Assembly (NCBI RefSeq): GCF_039542305.1
Contig: NZ_BAABHW010000004.1
Location: 248,001 to 312,000, forward strand
Source: Roseibacterium beibuensis
Lineage (GTDB): Bacteria; Pseudomonadota; Alphaproteobacteria; Rhodobacterales; Rhodobacteraceae
Direction of reading: 5' to 3'
DNA length: 64,000 bases
Positions 8,436 to 16,435 of this stretch are shown here, one piece after another (position 1 is the stretch's first letter; every line of letters starts with the position of its first letter). The notes under the pieces are model-generated. The model worked only from the letters and a program-made list of their open reading frames with translations. It made no database searches and was not told the DNA's origin. A program made the position numbers and the translations under genes.

Positions 8436-8502
8436 GGCCCGGTCTGGGCCTATATACGCTGCGATTTCCCTGAAATCGAGGAATTGCGGAGGCCCCTCCG
8501 CA
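8436..8502 (+). promoter_or_regulatory. Cluster of three short inverted repeats and a -10-like box before trcR
   Basis: Three hairpin-forming repeats occur in 67 bp: GGCCC/GGGCC (8436-8450), GATTTC/GAAATC (8463-8477) and TGCGGAGG/CCTCCGCA (8485-8502). TATATA at 8451-8456 could be a -10 element for trcR. The region lies between the divergent RNase T2 and trcR genes. The last two repeats would fall in a trcR leader RNA. The ribosome site AAGGAG lies further down, at 8540-8545. Confidence 0.4.
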
Positions 8503-8553
8503 GCCGCTTCAACGGCCCGTTCCTCGTGTATTCTGTCTCAAGGAGACGATCCG

Positions 8554-9333
8554 ATGAACAAACCCATCATGGCCAAGGCCACCGCCGTCTGGCTCGTCGA
8601 CAACACCACCCTCAGCTTCAAGCAGATCGGCGATTTCTGCGGCCTGCACGAGTTGGAGGTGCAGGGCATCGCGGATGGTGACGTGGCCACCGGCGTGAAG
8701 GGCTTCGATCCGCTGGTGAACAACCAGCTGACCCAGGAAGAGATCGACAAGGGCGAGGCCGACCCGACCTACAAGCTGAAGCTGAAGTTCAACGCCGCCG
8801 CCGTGGGCGAGGAAAAGCGCCGCGGCCCGCGCTACACGCCACTGTCCAAGCGGCAGGACCGCCCGGCCTCGATCCTGTGGCTGGTCAAGTTCCACCCGGA
8901 ACTGAGCGATGGCCAGATCTCCAAGCTGGTGGGCACGACCAAGCCGACGATCCAGGCGATTCGCGAGCGGACGCACTGGAACATCCAGAACATCCAGCCG
9001 ATCGACCCGGTCGCGCTTGGCCTGTGCAAGCAGTCCGAACTGGATGCCGCCGTGCAGAAGGCCAACGCCAAGCGCGCCAAGGACGGCGAGGTCATGACCG
9101 ATGACGAGCGCCGCCGCCTGGTTTCGACCGAGCAGAGCCTTGCCGCCGATCCCGACGAGCCCAAGATCCCCAGTGCGATCTCGGGGCTGGAAACCTTCTC
9201 GCTCAGCGACAACACGGCGGACGATGAAGAGGACGAGGCGGATCGCAAAAGCGCGATGGTGGATGCCGACAGCCTCTTCAACCTGCCCAACAGCAGTGAC
9301 GACGACGAGGACGAGGACGACGATCAGCGCTGA
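8554..9333 (+). CDS. trcR: TrcR-like cell-cycle transcriptional regulator (DUF1013)
   Basis: The 259-residue protein matches the alphaproteobacterial DUF1013/TrcR family. It begins MNKPIMAKATAVWLVDNT, with helix-turn-helix-like segments near residues 20-45 (FKQIGDFCGL) and 115-140 (ISKLVGTTKPTIQAI). The last 50 residues are very acidic and end in runs of Asp and Glu. In Caulobacter the homologue acts in cell-cycle-linked transcription, and that role is transferred by family. ATG 8554 follows AAGGAG by eight bases, so the longer upstream open frame in the same phase is not used. A strong terminator follows at 9357. Confidence 0.85.
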   Translation: MNKPIMAKATAVWLVDNTTLSFKQIGDFCGLHELEVQGIADGDVATGVKGFDPLVNNQLTQEEIDKGEADPTYKLKLKFNAAAVGEEKRRGPRYTPLSKRQDRPASILWLVKFHPELSDGQISKLVGTTKPTIQAIRERTHWNIQNIQPIDPVALGLCKQSELDAAVQKANAKRAKDGEVMTDDERRRLVSTEQSLAADPDEPKIPSAISGLETFSLSDNTADDEEDEADRKSAMVDADSLFNLPNSSDDDEDEDDDQR

Positions 9334-9356
9334 TCGCCTCGTCCCTCGAAGAACGA

Positions 9357-9397
9357 AAAACCCCCGACACGGTGCCGTGCCGGGGGTTTCTTTTTGG
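9357..9397. terminator. Bidirectional intrinsic terminator between trcR and the SDR gene
   Basis: The sequence AAAAACCCCCG...CGGGGGTTTCTTTTT folds into a GC-rich stem with one A/C mismatch (CCCCCG-CACGG / CCGTG-CGGGGG). It has a T-run on the + side and, read from the other strand, GGGGGTTTTTC. It can therefore stop both convergent transcripts. Confidence 0.88.
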
Positions 9398-9419
9398 GTC
9401 CGGCGCGCGGCGACGACGC

Positions 9420-10229
9420 CTAGTGCGCGGCAATCGTGACGTTATCGAGCAGGGTGCGACCGCCATCCACGGTCAGCACCTCGCCCGTGACGAAACCCGC
9501 CCCGTCCGAGGCAAGGAACTGCACGGCGGCCGCGACTTCGCGCGCGCTGCCGATGCGGCCCATCGGCGTGCATTGCTTGATCTCTTCGCGCAGACCGTCG
9601 GTTTCGTTCAGGCTTTCTTTCAGGCTGGCCGACATGAGCGAGCCGAACGCCACACCGTTCACCCGGATGCGGTGCGGCGCCAGCGCGACAGCGAGGCTGC
9701 GGGTGGCCTGGTCCAGCGCCGCGCAGGAAATCGAATACCCCATCAGGTCGGGATGGGTGCGGCGCGCGGCGATGGAGGAGATGTTGATGATGGAGCCGAT
9801 CGGCCCTTCCTCGACGCCATCGTCTTCGGCCTGCTGGATCATGCGCTTGGCCACTGCCTGGCTGAGGCGCAGCGCGGTGAACATGTTCTGTTCCAGAAGC
9901 GCGCCGACCGAACTGTCGGTCGGGTCCAGCGGGTCGGTCGTCAGAACCTGCCGGCTGGCATTGACCAGGATGTCGATCCTGTCGAAGGCGTCGATGGTCG
10001 CAGAGAGCAGGTTCGCCACGGTCAGTTTCTCGCGCAGGTCACCGGCGAAGTAGCGCACCTGCCCCTTGTCATCTTCCACCGCGCCGCATTCATCGGCCAG
10101 CCGCGCCTCGTCACGGTCGGCAAACATCACGTTCGCACCGCGGTCGATGAAATGCCGGGCAATGGCCAGCCCGACACCGTTCGCCGCGCCGGTGATGACC
10201 GCGGTCTTGCCTTGGATCGAAAGGGTCAT
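9420..10229 (-). CDS. SDR-fold protein with the catalytic lysine replaced by cysteine
   Basis: This 269-residue Rossmann protein of the short-chain dehydrogenase family has the nucleotide motif TGAANGVG (13-20), an NNAG-like NAS (90-92), a catalytic-type Ser near 151 and Tyr165. The YxxxK motif reads Y-S-I-S-C, so Cys169 stands where the catalytic lysine should be. The codon is TGC on the coding strand, so this is not a reading error of mine. The enzyme may be inactive as an oxidoreductase, act by another mechanism, or be a binding protein. It lies 13 bp after the RsmC-like gene, in the same direction. Confidence 0.82.
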   Translation of the reverse strand: MTLSIQGKTAVITGAANGVGLAIARHFIDRGANVMFADRDEARLADECGAVEDDKGQVRYFAGDLREKLTVANLLSATIDAFDRIDILVNASRQVLTTDPLDPTDSSVGALLEQNMFTALRLSQAVAKRMIQQAEDDGVEEGPIGSIINISSIAARRTHPDLMGYSISCAALDQATRSLAVALAPHRIRVNGVAFGSLMSASLKESLNETDGLREEIKQCTPMGRIGSAREVAAAVQFLASDGAGFVTGEVLTVDGGRTLLDNVTIAAH

Positions 10230-10242
10230 GGGGTGCTCTCCG

Positions 10243-11244
10243 CTAGCGGCCCGCGCGCCTTGGCTTGGCGGCCTCGTAGATCTTGTAGCCTTCCAACTCG
10301 CCCAGCATCCGGCCCGTGCCGAAGCTGGCTTTCAGCGTATCTTCATAAGGCAGGTGACGGTTGGCCACCATGAAGAATCGGCCCGAGGGCTTGAGCATCC
10401 GTGCAGCCGCGGCAATGAAGGCACGCCCAAGGCCCGGATCGGCCTTTCGCCCGACATGGAAGGGCGGGTTGCACAGGATCGCGTCATAGGGCTCATCGGG
10501 CTGGAACCGCGTGGCATCGGCCCAGAAAAAGCGCGCGCGGTCGTCGTCGACATTGACCTCGGCCGCCTCGAGCATGGCATGGTCGGCCTCGATCAGATCG
10601 AGGCGTTCGATCCCCGCCTGTTCGGCCAGCACCTCGCCCGAGAGATAGCCCCATCCGGCACCGAGATCGGCCACGCGCCCCTTGAGCGGCGGCACCAGCG
10701 CCACCAAAATCTCCGAGCCGCGATCCGGTCCGTCCGCCGAGAATCCGCCCGGCACCGTAAGGTAGCCTTGTTCGGTTCCGGTGGGTTCTGCGATCCAGTC
10801 CATCACGGCGTCGGGCAGGGTTTCGGGCCGGGTCAGCCAGACCAGCTTGCCATGCGATTTCGACAGGACGCCGTCGATCTCGAACACCGTACGAAGCTGT
10901 TTCAAGGTTGCCTCGATGCCTTCGTCCTTCTGACCATCGACCATCAGAACACCGCCGGGCGGCAGGGCGATCAGCGCCTCGGCAATGGCCCCCAGCGTGG
11001 CGGCCCGGGCCTTGACGATCTGCACCAGCGCGGCGGCGAACTGGCCATCCTCGGGCAGATCGACCGCAACCTGCAGGCCGCGCGCGGCGAGACGGTCGTG
11101 GTCGGGGGCGAATCCCTGGACGCACACGACGTCGCCCAAGGCGGTGTAGTCAGCATCGCCACGGGCGCGCATGACCAGAACGGGGCCATCGGGCAGAATC
11201 ACATCGCCTGCCTCGATCGCGAGGGTCCAACGGGGGTCTGTCAT
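10243..11244 (-). CDS. RsmC-like class I methyltransferase (probable rRNA guanine-N2)
   Basis: The 333-residue protein has the two-domain layout of RsmC/RlmG proteins: a degenerate N-terminal methyltransferase-like half, then a catalytic half. The catalytic half has motif I ADLGAGWGYLS near residue 190 and the NPPF motif (LCNPPFH) near residue 250. NPPF is the substrate-base motif of N2-guanine and amino-group methyltransferases. RsmC methylates G1207 of 16S rRNA in E. coli; whether this protein has the same target is inference. It is probably co-transcribed with clpS upstream and the SDR gene downstream. Confidence 0.8.
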   Translation of the reverse strand: MTDPRWTLAIEAGDVILPDGPVLVMRARGDADYTALGDVVCVQGFAPDHDRLAARGLQVAVDLPEDGQFAAALVQIVKARAATLGAIAEALIALPPGGVLMVDGQKDEGIEATLKQLRTVFEIDGVLSKSHGKLVWLTRPETLPDAVMDWIAEPTGTEQGYLTVPGGFSADGPDRGSEILVALVPPLKGRVADLGAGWGYLSGEVLAEQAGIERLDLIEADHAMLEAAEVNVDDDRARFFWADATRFQPDEPYDAILCNPPFHVGRKADPGLGRAFIAAAARMLKPSGRFFMVANRHLPYEDTLKASFGTGRMLGELEGYKIYEAAKPRRAGR

Positions 11245-11263
11245 GGGGCGGGAAGGACCGGGG

Positions 11264-11602
11264 TCAGTCCTCTTTCTCCATCGTGCATTGCAGCGGGTGC
11301 TGGTTGCGCCGGGCGAAATCCATCACCTGCGCCACCTTGGTTTCCGCGATCTCGTAAGAAAAGACGCCGACGACCGCCACCCCCTTCTTGTGAACGGTCA
11401 GCATGATCTCGACGGCCTGGCTGTGACCAATGCCGAAAAACCGCTCGAGAACGTGCACGACGAATTCCATCGGCGTGTAATCATCGTTCAAAAGCAGCAC
11501 CTTGTACATCGGTGGGCGCTGCGTCTTTGGCTTTGTCTTGGTGATGATTGTGGTCTCGCCGTCGTTCTCGGGCTTGTCCGTCATCATCTGCAAGGGTTGC
11601 AT
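11264..11602 (-). CDS. clpS: ATP-dependent Clp protease adaptor ClpS
   Basis: ClpS binds N-degron substrates and delivers them to ClpAP. The core YKVLLLNDDYTPMEFVV, the helix with ERFF, and the closing 'VMDFARRNQHPLQC' block are all conserved. The disordered N-terminal tail has several Met codons. I chose ATG 11602 because a GAGG lies ten bases upstream. A GTG at 11609-11611 and two ATGs further in are alternatives. The gene diverges from the HAD gene across about 85 bp. Confidence 0.93.
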   Translation of the reverse strand: MQPLQMMTDKPENDGETTIITKTKPKTQRPPMYKVLLLNDDYTPMEFVVHVLERFFGIGHSQAVEIMLTVHKKGVAVVGVFSYEIAETKVAQVMDFARRNQHPLQCTMEKED

Positions 11603-11687
11603 ATGCTTCACGCCTCGGTCGGTTCATGGCCTGTCGCTTGGCCGCAATATATAAGCCGGTGAGCGATTCAGAAAAGAGGGGCCGAAC

Positions 11688-12398
11688 ATGGCATCCCCGC
11701 TGACCACCATCGGGTTCGACGCCGACGACACGCTTTGGCAGAACGAGCAGTTCTTTCGCATGACGCAGGCGCGCTTTGCCGACCTGCTGGCGGAGTATGT
11801 CGCGCCGGAACACCTGCACGCACGCCTGCTCGAGGCCGAGCGCCGCAACCTCGGCCATTATGGCTTCGGCATCAAGGGGTTCATGCTGTCGATGGTCGAA
11901 ACGGCCATCGAGGTGACCGAAAAACGGGTGCCCGCCAGCGTGATCGCCGAAATTCTCGCCGCCGGTCAGGAGATGCTGAGCCACCCGATCCACCTGCTGC
12001 CCCATGCCGAGGACGCCGTGCGCGCCCTGTCCGAGTCGCACCGCCTCGTGCTGATCACCAAGGGCGACCTGCTGGACCAGGAGCGGAAGCTGGCGCAATC
12101 GGGGCTGGGTGAAATGTTCGACGCGGTCGAGATCGTGTCGGACAAGCGCGCCACCACCTATCACGCCATCTTCGCGCGCCATGGCGACGGGGCAGAGCGC
12201 GCCATGATGATCGGCAATTCGATGAAATCCGACGTTCTGCCTGCGTTGGAGGTCGGGGCCTGGGGCGTGTTCGTGCCCCACGGCCTGACATGGGAGTTGG
12301 AGCACGCCAGCGCCCCCGAGGATCACCCGCGCTACGCCGAACGCTCCGATCTGGGCGCCGTGGTGGACCTCGTGCGCGAGATCGAAACGCAAGGCTGA
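11688..12398 (+). CDS. HAD family hydrolase
   Basis: This 236-residue haloacid dehalogenase-fold phosphatase has the nucleophile motif FDADDTLW (9-16), a motif II serine/threonine in LVLITKGD, and the late acidic motif MIGNSMKSD near residue 180. A cap domain lies between motifs I and II. The substrate is unknown. GAGGGG precedes the ATG by six bases. Only four bases separate it from the CDP-alcohol phosphatidyltransferase gene, so the two are likely one operon, and a phosphatase beside a phospholipid-head-group transferase is a plausible pairing (inference). Confidence 0.85.
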   Translation: MASPLTTIGFDADDTLWQNEQFFRMTQARFADLLAEYVAPEHLHARLLEAERRNLGHYGFGIKGFMLSMVETAIEVTEKRVPASVIAEILAAGQEMLSHPIHLLPHAEDAVRALSESHRLVLITKGDLLDQERKLAQSGLGEMFDAVEIVSDKRATTYHAIFARHGDGAERAMMIGNSMKSDVLPALEVGAWGVFVPHGLTWELEHASAPEDHPRYAERSDLGAVVDLVREIETQG

Positions 12399-12402
12399 GG
12401 CG

Positions 12403-13029
12403 ATGATCGACGCCCGCCTCCTGCCGCTGCAACGGCGGCTGATGGACCCGCCCGCGCGTTGGCTGGCCGCGCGAGGGGTTCGGGCAGACCAGATCACGCT
12501 GGCCGGGTTCGCGGTCGGGCTGCTGGCCGTCGCGGCGGCGGCCACGGGCCTGTTCTTGCTGGCCTTGCTGGGGCTTTTGCTGAACCGGCTGGCGGACGGG
12601 TTGGACGGGGCCATAGCGCGCGCCGGCACGGCGACGGATCGCGGCGCGTTTCTCGATATTGCGCTCGATTTCGTGTTCTACGCCCTGTTCCCGCTGGGAT
12701 TCGCCCTGGCGGACCCGGCGCAAAACGCGCTGCCTGCCGCGATCCTCATCGCCAGCTTCGTGGGCACGGGATCCTCCTTTCTCGCCTTTTCGGTCATCGC
12801 GGAACGGCGCGGGCTGACCGCTGCGGATTATCCGTCCAAGGGGATCTACTACCTCGGCGGCTTGACCGAAGGGTTCGAGACCATCGCGGTCCTTGTCGCG
12901 TTTTGCCTGTTTCCCACGGCCTTCCCGACCCTTGCCTATCTTTTCGCGGCGGCCTGTTTCGTGACCATGGGCACCCGCTGGCTGATGGGCTATCGGCTGT
13001 TCTCCAGTGACCCGCAGGACGACGCATGA
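12403..13029 (+). CDS. CDP-alcohol phosphatidyltransferase family membrane protein
   Basis: The 208-residue protein has multiple hydrophobic helices and the family active-site motif near residues 68-90 (DGAIAR..G...D...D). The gap between AR and G is seven residues rather than the textbook eight. These enzymes move a phosphatidyl or phosphoryl group from a CDP-alcohol to an acceptor alcohol in the membrane. The housekeeping pgsA is separate, at 42271, so this is a second member with an unknown acceptor. Its stop overlaps the start of the DmdA-like gene (ATGA at 13026-13029). Confidence 0.85.
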   Translation: MIDARLLPLQRRLMDPPARWLAARGVRADQITLAGFAVGLLAVAAAATGLFLLALLGLLLNRLADGLDGAIARAGTATDRGAFLDIALDFVFYALFPLGFALADPAQNALPAAILIASFVGTGSSFLAFSVIAERRGLTAADYPSKGIYYLGGLTEGFETIAVLVAFCLFPTAFPTLAYLFAAACFVTMGTRWLMGYRLFSSDPQDDA

Positions 13030-14144
13030 GCTATTCCATCCATATCGGCCCGAACATCCGCAAATCCCCCTATTTCGAGGCGACCGTTGCCGACGGGGTG
13101 CAGTCCTTCTCGGTCTACAACCACATGTTCATCCCCGGCCATTTCGGCGATCCGGCGGGCGAGTATGACCGGCTGATCAACGGCGTGGCGATGTGGGACG
13201 TGGCAGCGCAAAGGCAGGTGGAATTGCTGGGGCCGGACGCGGGAAAGCTGGCGCAACTGCTAACCCCGCGCGACCTGTCGAAAACGAAGATCGGGCAAGG
13301 GCGCTATGTCCCGCTCTGCGACCATGACGGCTGGCTGATCAACGACCCGGTGCTGCTGCCCTTGGCCGAGGATCGCGTGTGGCTCTCGATCGCCGACAGC
13401 GACGTCGCGCTGTGGGCCAAGGCCATCGCGCGCGAGCGTGGGCTGAACGTGGAGGTGAGCGAGCCTGACGTTGCACCGCTGGCCATCCAGGGCCCCAAGG
13501 CGATGGATGTGGCCGAGGCGCTTTTCGGGGATTGGGTACGCTCCCTGCGGTATTTCCAGTTCCGCGAGACGGATCTCGACGGTATCCCGCTGGTCGTCGC
13601 GCGCTCTGGCTGGTCGAAACAGGGCGGGGTCGAGTTGTACCTGCGCGACAGCGCGCAGGGCACGCAGCTTTGGCAGATGGTGAAAGAGGCCGGCGCGCCC
13701 TGGGGCATCGGGCCGGGGGCACCGAACGATATCGAACGGCTGGAAAGCGGCCTGGTCTCCTACGGCGCTGACATGCGGTGGCAGAGCCTGCCCGCCAACC
13801 CGTTCGAGATGGGGTTTGGCACGATGGTGAACCTCGATGCAGGCCACGACTTCATCGGACGCGCGGCGCTGGAGCGGATCAAGGCCGAGGGCATCACGCG
13901 CCGCCTGACAGGTGTGGTCATCGGCGGCGATCGCGTCACCGGCAACCAGCATCCCCTGCCCCTGATGCGAAACGCGCAGCCCGTCGGCCATATCAGCGAG
14001 ATCGCCTATTCCCCGCGCCTGGCAAAGAATATCGGTATCGGGCTGGTGCGCAGCGATCTTGGCGATGGAACCGATGGGTTGAGTATTGCTTTGGACGGCG
14101 GGCCGCGGGCGATCACCCTGACCGCCCTGCCCTTCATCGCGTAA
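13026..14144 (+). CDS. DmdA-like GcvT-family tetrahydrofolate methyltransferase
   Basis: This 372-residue protein has the glycine-cleavage T-protein fold and resembles dimethylsulfoniopropionate demethylase along most of its length. Matches include SVYNHM near residue 35, MWDVA.QRQVEL, LTPRDL, DSDVALWAK, PLAIQGPKA, ARSGWSKQGG near residue 200 and IERLESGLVSYG. DmdA moves a methyl group from DMSP to tetrahydrofolate in marine bacteria. Similarity seems moderate, so this may be a related demethylase with another substrate. It overlaps the CDP-alcohol transferase gene by 4 bp, which is an unusual context for DmdA. Confidence 0.75.
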   Translation: MSYSIHIGPNIRKSPYFEATVADGVQSFSVYNHMFIPGHFGDPAGEYDRLINGVAMWDVAAQRQVELLGPDAGKLAQLLTPRDLSKTKIGQGRYVPLCDHDGWLINDPVLLPLAEDRVWLSIADSDVALWAKAIARERGLNVEVSEPDVAPLAIQGPKAMDVAEALFGDWVRSLRYFQFRETDLDGIPLVVARSGWSKQGGVELYLRDSAQGTQLWQMVKEAGAPWGIGPGAPNDIERLESGLVSYGADMRWQSLPANPFEMGFGTMVNLDAGHDFIGRAALERIKAEGITRRLTGVVIGGDRVTGNQHPLPLMRNAQPVGHISEIAYSPRLAKNIGIGLVRSDLGDGTDGLSIALDGGPRAITLTALPFIA

Positions 14145-14150
14145 GGCGGC

Positions 14151-15134
14151 TCACTTCACCTTCAGAACGATCTTGCCGATATGGCCCGAGCTTTCCATGC
14201 GGGCATGGGCCTTGGCGGCCTCGTCCAGTGCAAAGGTCGAGTCCATCACCGGCGCGATGCGGCCCGCGTCCAGCAGCGGCCAGACATGTTCGGCCAGTTG
14301 CGCGGCGATCTCGGCCTTGGCGGCGTCCGATTGCGGGCGCAGGGTCGAGCCGGTGATCGTCAGGCGCTTGACCATGACGAGGGCGAAATTCAGCGCGACC
14401 TTCGGCCCTTGCAGGAACGCGATCTGCACAAGGCGTCCATCCTCGGCCAGTGTCTTGACGTTGCGCGGCAGGTAGTCGCCACCCACCATGTCGAGGATCA
14501 GGTTCGCGCCGCCCTCAGCCTTCAACACCTCGACGAAATCCTCGTCGCGGTAGTTGATCGCGCGTTCGGCCCCCAGCTTGGTGCAGGCGGCGCATTTCTC
14601 GTCCGAGCCAGCGGTCGCGAAGACGCGTGCGCCGAAATGACTGGCCAGTTGGATCGCCGTCGTCCCGATGCCGGAGGAGCCACCATGGACAAGGAACCGT
14701 TCGCCCGCCTTGAGGCCGCCGCGCATGAAGACGTTGGACCAGACGGTGAAAAAGGTCTCGCACAGCGCCGCCGCCTCGGCCATGCCCATGCCATCGGGCA
14801 CCGGCAGGGCGTGATCCTGATGCGTGACGACGTATTCGGCATAGCCGCCCCCCGGCAGCAGGGCGCAGACGGCATCGCCGACCTTCCAGCGGGTCACGTC
14901 GGGGCCGACGGCGGCGATGCGGCCGGATGCCTCCAGCCCCGGCAAATCGGACGCCCCCGGCGGCGGGGCATATTGGCCCGCGCGTTGCAAAGCGTCGGGG
15001 CGGTTCACACCGGCATGGTCCACCTCGATCAGGATCTCGCCGGCCTGCGGCACCGGGATGGGCCGCGTGCAGGGCTTCAGCACCTCGGGTCCGCCGGCTT
15101 CGGTGATTTCGATCGCACGCATCATGTCGGTCAT
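14151..15134 (-). CDS. NAD(P)H quinone oxidoreductase, zinc-independent MDR (PIG3-like)
   Basis: This 327-residue medium-chain reductase has a GroES-like N-terminal domain (GVNRPDALQR.G.Y.PP), a Rossmann domain with VHGGSSGIGTTAIQLA, and no zinc-ligand set. It is typical of the PIG3/quinone oxidoreductase group that reduces quinones or enones with NAD(P)H. ATG 15134 follows GAGGGG by six bases, so I prefer it to the MMRAIE start nine to twelve bases later. It converges on the DmdA-like gene with a six-base gap. It is not of the YhdH/AcuI type that often accompanies dmdA. Confidence 0.88.
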   Translation of the reverse strand: MTDMMRAIEITEAGGPEVLKPCTRPIPVPQAGEILIEVDHAGVNRPDALQRAGQYAPPPGASDLPGLEASGRIAAVGPDVTRWKVGDAVCALLPGGGYAEYVVTHQDHALPVPDGMGMAEAAALCETFFTVWSNVFMRGGLKAGERFLVHGGSSGIGTTAIQLASHFGARVFATAGSDEKCAACTKLGAERAINYRDEDFVEVLKAEGGANLILDMVGGDYLPRNVKTLAEDGRLVQIAFLQGPKVALNFALVMVKRLTITGSTLRPQSDAAKAEIAAQLAEHVWPLLDAGRIAPVMDSTFALDEAAKAHARMESSGHIGKIVLKVK

Positions 15135-15288
15135 GTCTGGCCCCTCGCCGTTATCCGTTCCCCCTTTGATGGACGGTGGCGGGCGCGCATGCAATCCCGG
15201 CCGGGCGAGGTCAACCGACGCGCCATGACATGAGACCGCCCGGCCAAGACCTGACCGGGCGCCTGAATGCAACGACGGGTGGGTTGGG

Positions 15289-15999
15289 TCAGCTTTCCCG
15301 CGCGTCGGGGGCGGTCCAGCTTCCGGGCATGTCGCGGGGCGCCATGCGGCTGGGCGCCTTGATCTGCGACGCAAGCCATTCGGGCCCGGCGAGGAACGGC
15401 TTGAGCAGCTTGTTCTCACGCACCTTCTTTTTCATCGTCTCGATCTGCATGACTTCGTCGATGCGGCGGTCGATGAAGGACCAGGTGGCGGAATGATCGA
15501 CCGATTGGTCGCCCAGCCAGTAGAGAACCGTCGCGGAGTAAACCCCCGAGAGCGTGGCGCGCTTGGTATACCAGTTCAGATCATCCGAGGAATCGCCAAG
15601 CGCAGTCCAGATCGCATCGGCGGTTTCCCAAAGCGCCTTGGCCCCGTCGCCGGCGTTCATCGGCAAGGCAAAGAGCGTCATGCCCCGGCGCACGGTTTCC
15701 TTGTCGGCCTCGACCAGTTCAAGGCGCAGACGGATGGCATAGGCGACGCGGTCGCGAAAGCGCATGGCCGACAGGTCAGCCGCTTTCAGCGCCTTGACCA
15801 TCGCGGCGTCGCCACGCCGATGGAAGGCCAGGGCAAGATCCACCGCGCCGCGCGGAAACAGCGCCTCGGCCTCGGCCTTGTCCACACCGGCATCGGACAC
15901 GGCGGCGCGGAAACTGGCCTCGGACCAGCCGTCGAATGGCACGTGCATCAGCGCGGCATCGAGAATTCGGTCGACGGTTTCACTATTCGTGGCGGGCAT
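15289..15999 (-). CDS. COQ9 family protein, ubiquinone biosynthesis accessory factor
   Basis: The 236-residue, mostly helical protein begins with a TetR-like segment (ILDAALMHVPFDGWSEASFRAA) and continues with the COQ9 pattern (DLNWYTKRATLSGVYSATVLYWL). COQ9 is a lipid-binding partner of the ubiquinone hydroxylase COQ7 in mitochondria, and the alphaproteobacterial homologue is presumed to do the same job. The gene diverges from rpsU across 115 bp that contain the rpsU promoter. The ubiA gene of the same pathway lies in this window at 38232. Confidence 0.9.
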   Translation of the reverse strand: MPATNSETVDRILDAALMHVPFDGWSEASFRAAVSDAGVDKAEAEALFPRGAVDLALAFHRRGDAAMVKALKAADLSAMRFRDRVAYAIRLRLELVEADKETVRRGMTLFALPMNAGDGAKALWETADAIWTALGDSSDDLNWYTKRATLSGVYSATVLYWLGDQSVDHSATWSFIDRRIDEVMQIETMKKKVRENKLLKPFLAGPEWLASQIKAPSRMAPRDMPGSWTAPDARES

Positions 16000-16032
16000 G
16001 ACGGGAACCTCTGCGCTGGGACATACGTTTGC

Positions 16033-16061
16033 TAGACAAGATAGGAGGGCTTTGCTATAGG
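16033..16061 (+). promoter_or_regulatory. Probable sigma-70-type promoter of rpsU
   Basis: TAGACA (16033-16038) and TATAGG (16056-16061) are separated by exactly 17 bp in the divergent coq9-rpsU gap. They lie about 55 bp upstream of the rpsU start. Confidence 0.55.
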
Positions 16062-16114
16062 GCCACCTCCTGCTTCAACATTCAACTCCAACTTAGAAAG
16101 GTGGTGACACCACG

Positions 16115-16321
16115 ATGCAGGTCAGTGTTCGCGACAACAATGTCGATCAGGCACTCCGCGCCCTGAAGAAGAAACTTCAGCGCGAGGGCGTTTTTCGTGA
16201 AATGAAGCTCAAGCAGCATTACGAAAAGCCGTCGGAGAAGAAAGCACGCGAGAAGGCCGAGGCCATCCGCCGTGCCCGCAAGCTGGCGCGTAAAAAGGCC
16301 CAGCGCGAAGGTCTCCTCTGA
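16115..16321 (+). CDS. rpsU: 30S ribosomal protein bS21
   Basis: This 68-residue, strongly basic protein is immediately recognisable as bS21: MQVSVRDNNVDQALRALKKK at the start, REMKLKQHYEKPSEKK in the middle and a Lys/Arg-rich helical tail. It sits in the small subunit near the anti-Shine-Dalgarno region and aids initiation. AAAGGTGGTG just upstream serves as ribosome site. The gene stands alone with its own promoter at 16033-16061 and terminator at 16374-16410. Confidence 0.97.
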   Translation: MQVSVRDNNVDQALRALKKKLQREGVFREMKLKQHYEKPSEKKAREKAEAIRRARKLARKKAQREGLL

Positions 16322-16373
16322 GGCGATCGACAAGCGAGCCTGTGACGGGTTTCGTCCCGTCAGGACAAAGGAT

Positions 16374-16410
16374 AACCCCCGCGGCAAGGCCCCGGGGGTT
16401 TTTCATTTTT
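16374..16410 (+). terminator. Intrinsic terminator of rpsU
   Basis: AACCCCCG...CGGGGGTTTTTCATTTTT forms a GC-rich stem followed by a T-run, about 55 nt after the rpsU stop. A smaller stem, GACGGG/CCCGTC, precedes it near 16344-16361. Confidence 0.88.
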
Positions 16411-16435
16411 CAAGCTATGAAGCGCGGTGCGACGC

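Noticed and set aside
12403..13029. Second pgsA
   Set aside because: The typical pgsA start and full motif spacing are found in the gene at 42271; this protein only shares the superfamily motif.
14151..15134. Assignment of the reductase as AcuI, the acryloyl-CoA reductase often next to dmdA
   Set aside because: The sequence follows the PIG3-type quinone oxidoreductase pattern, not the YhdH/AcuI pattern.
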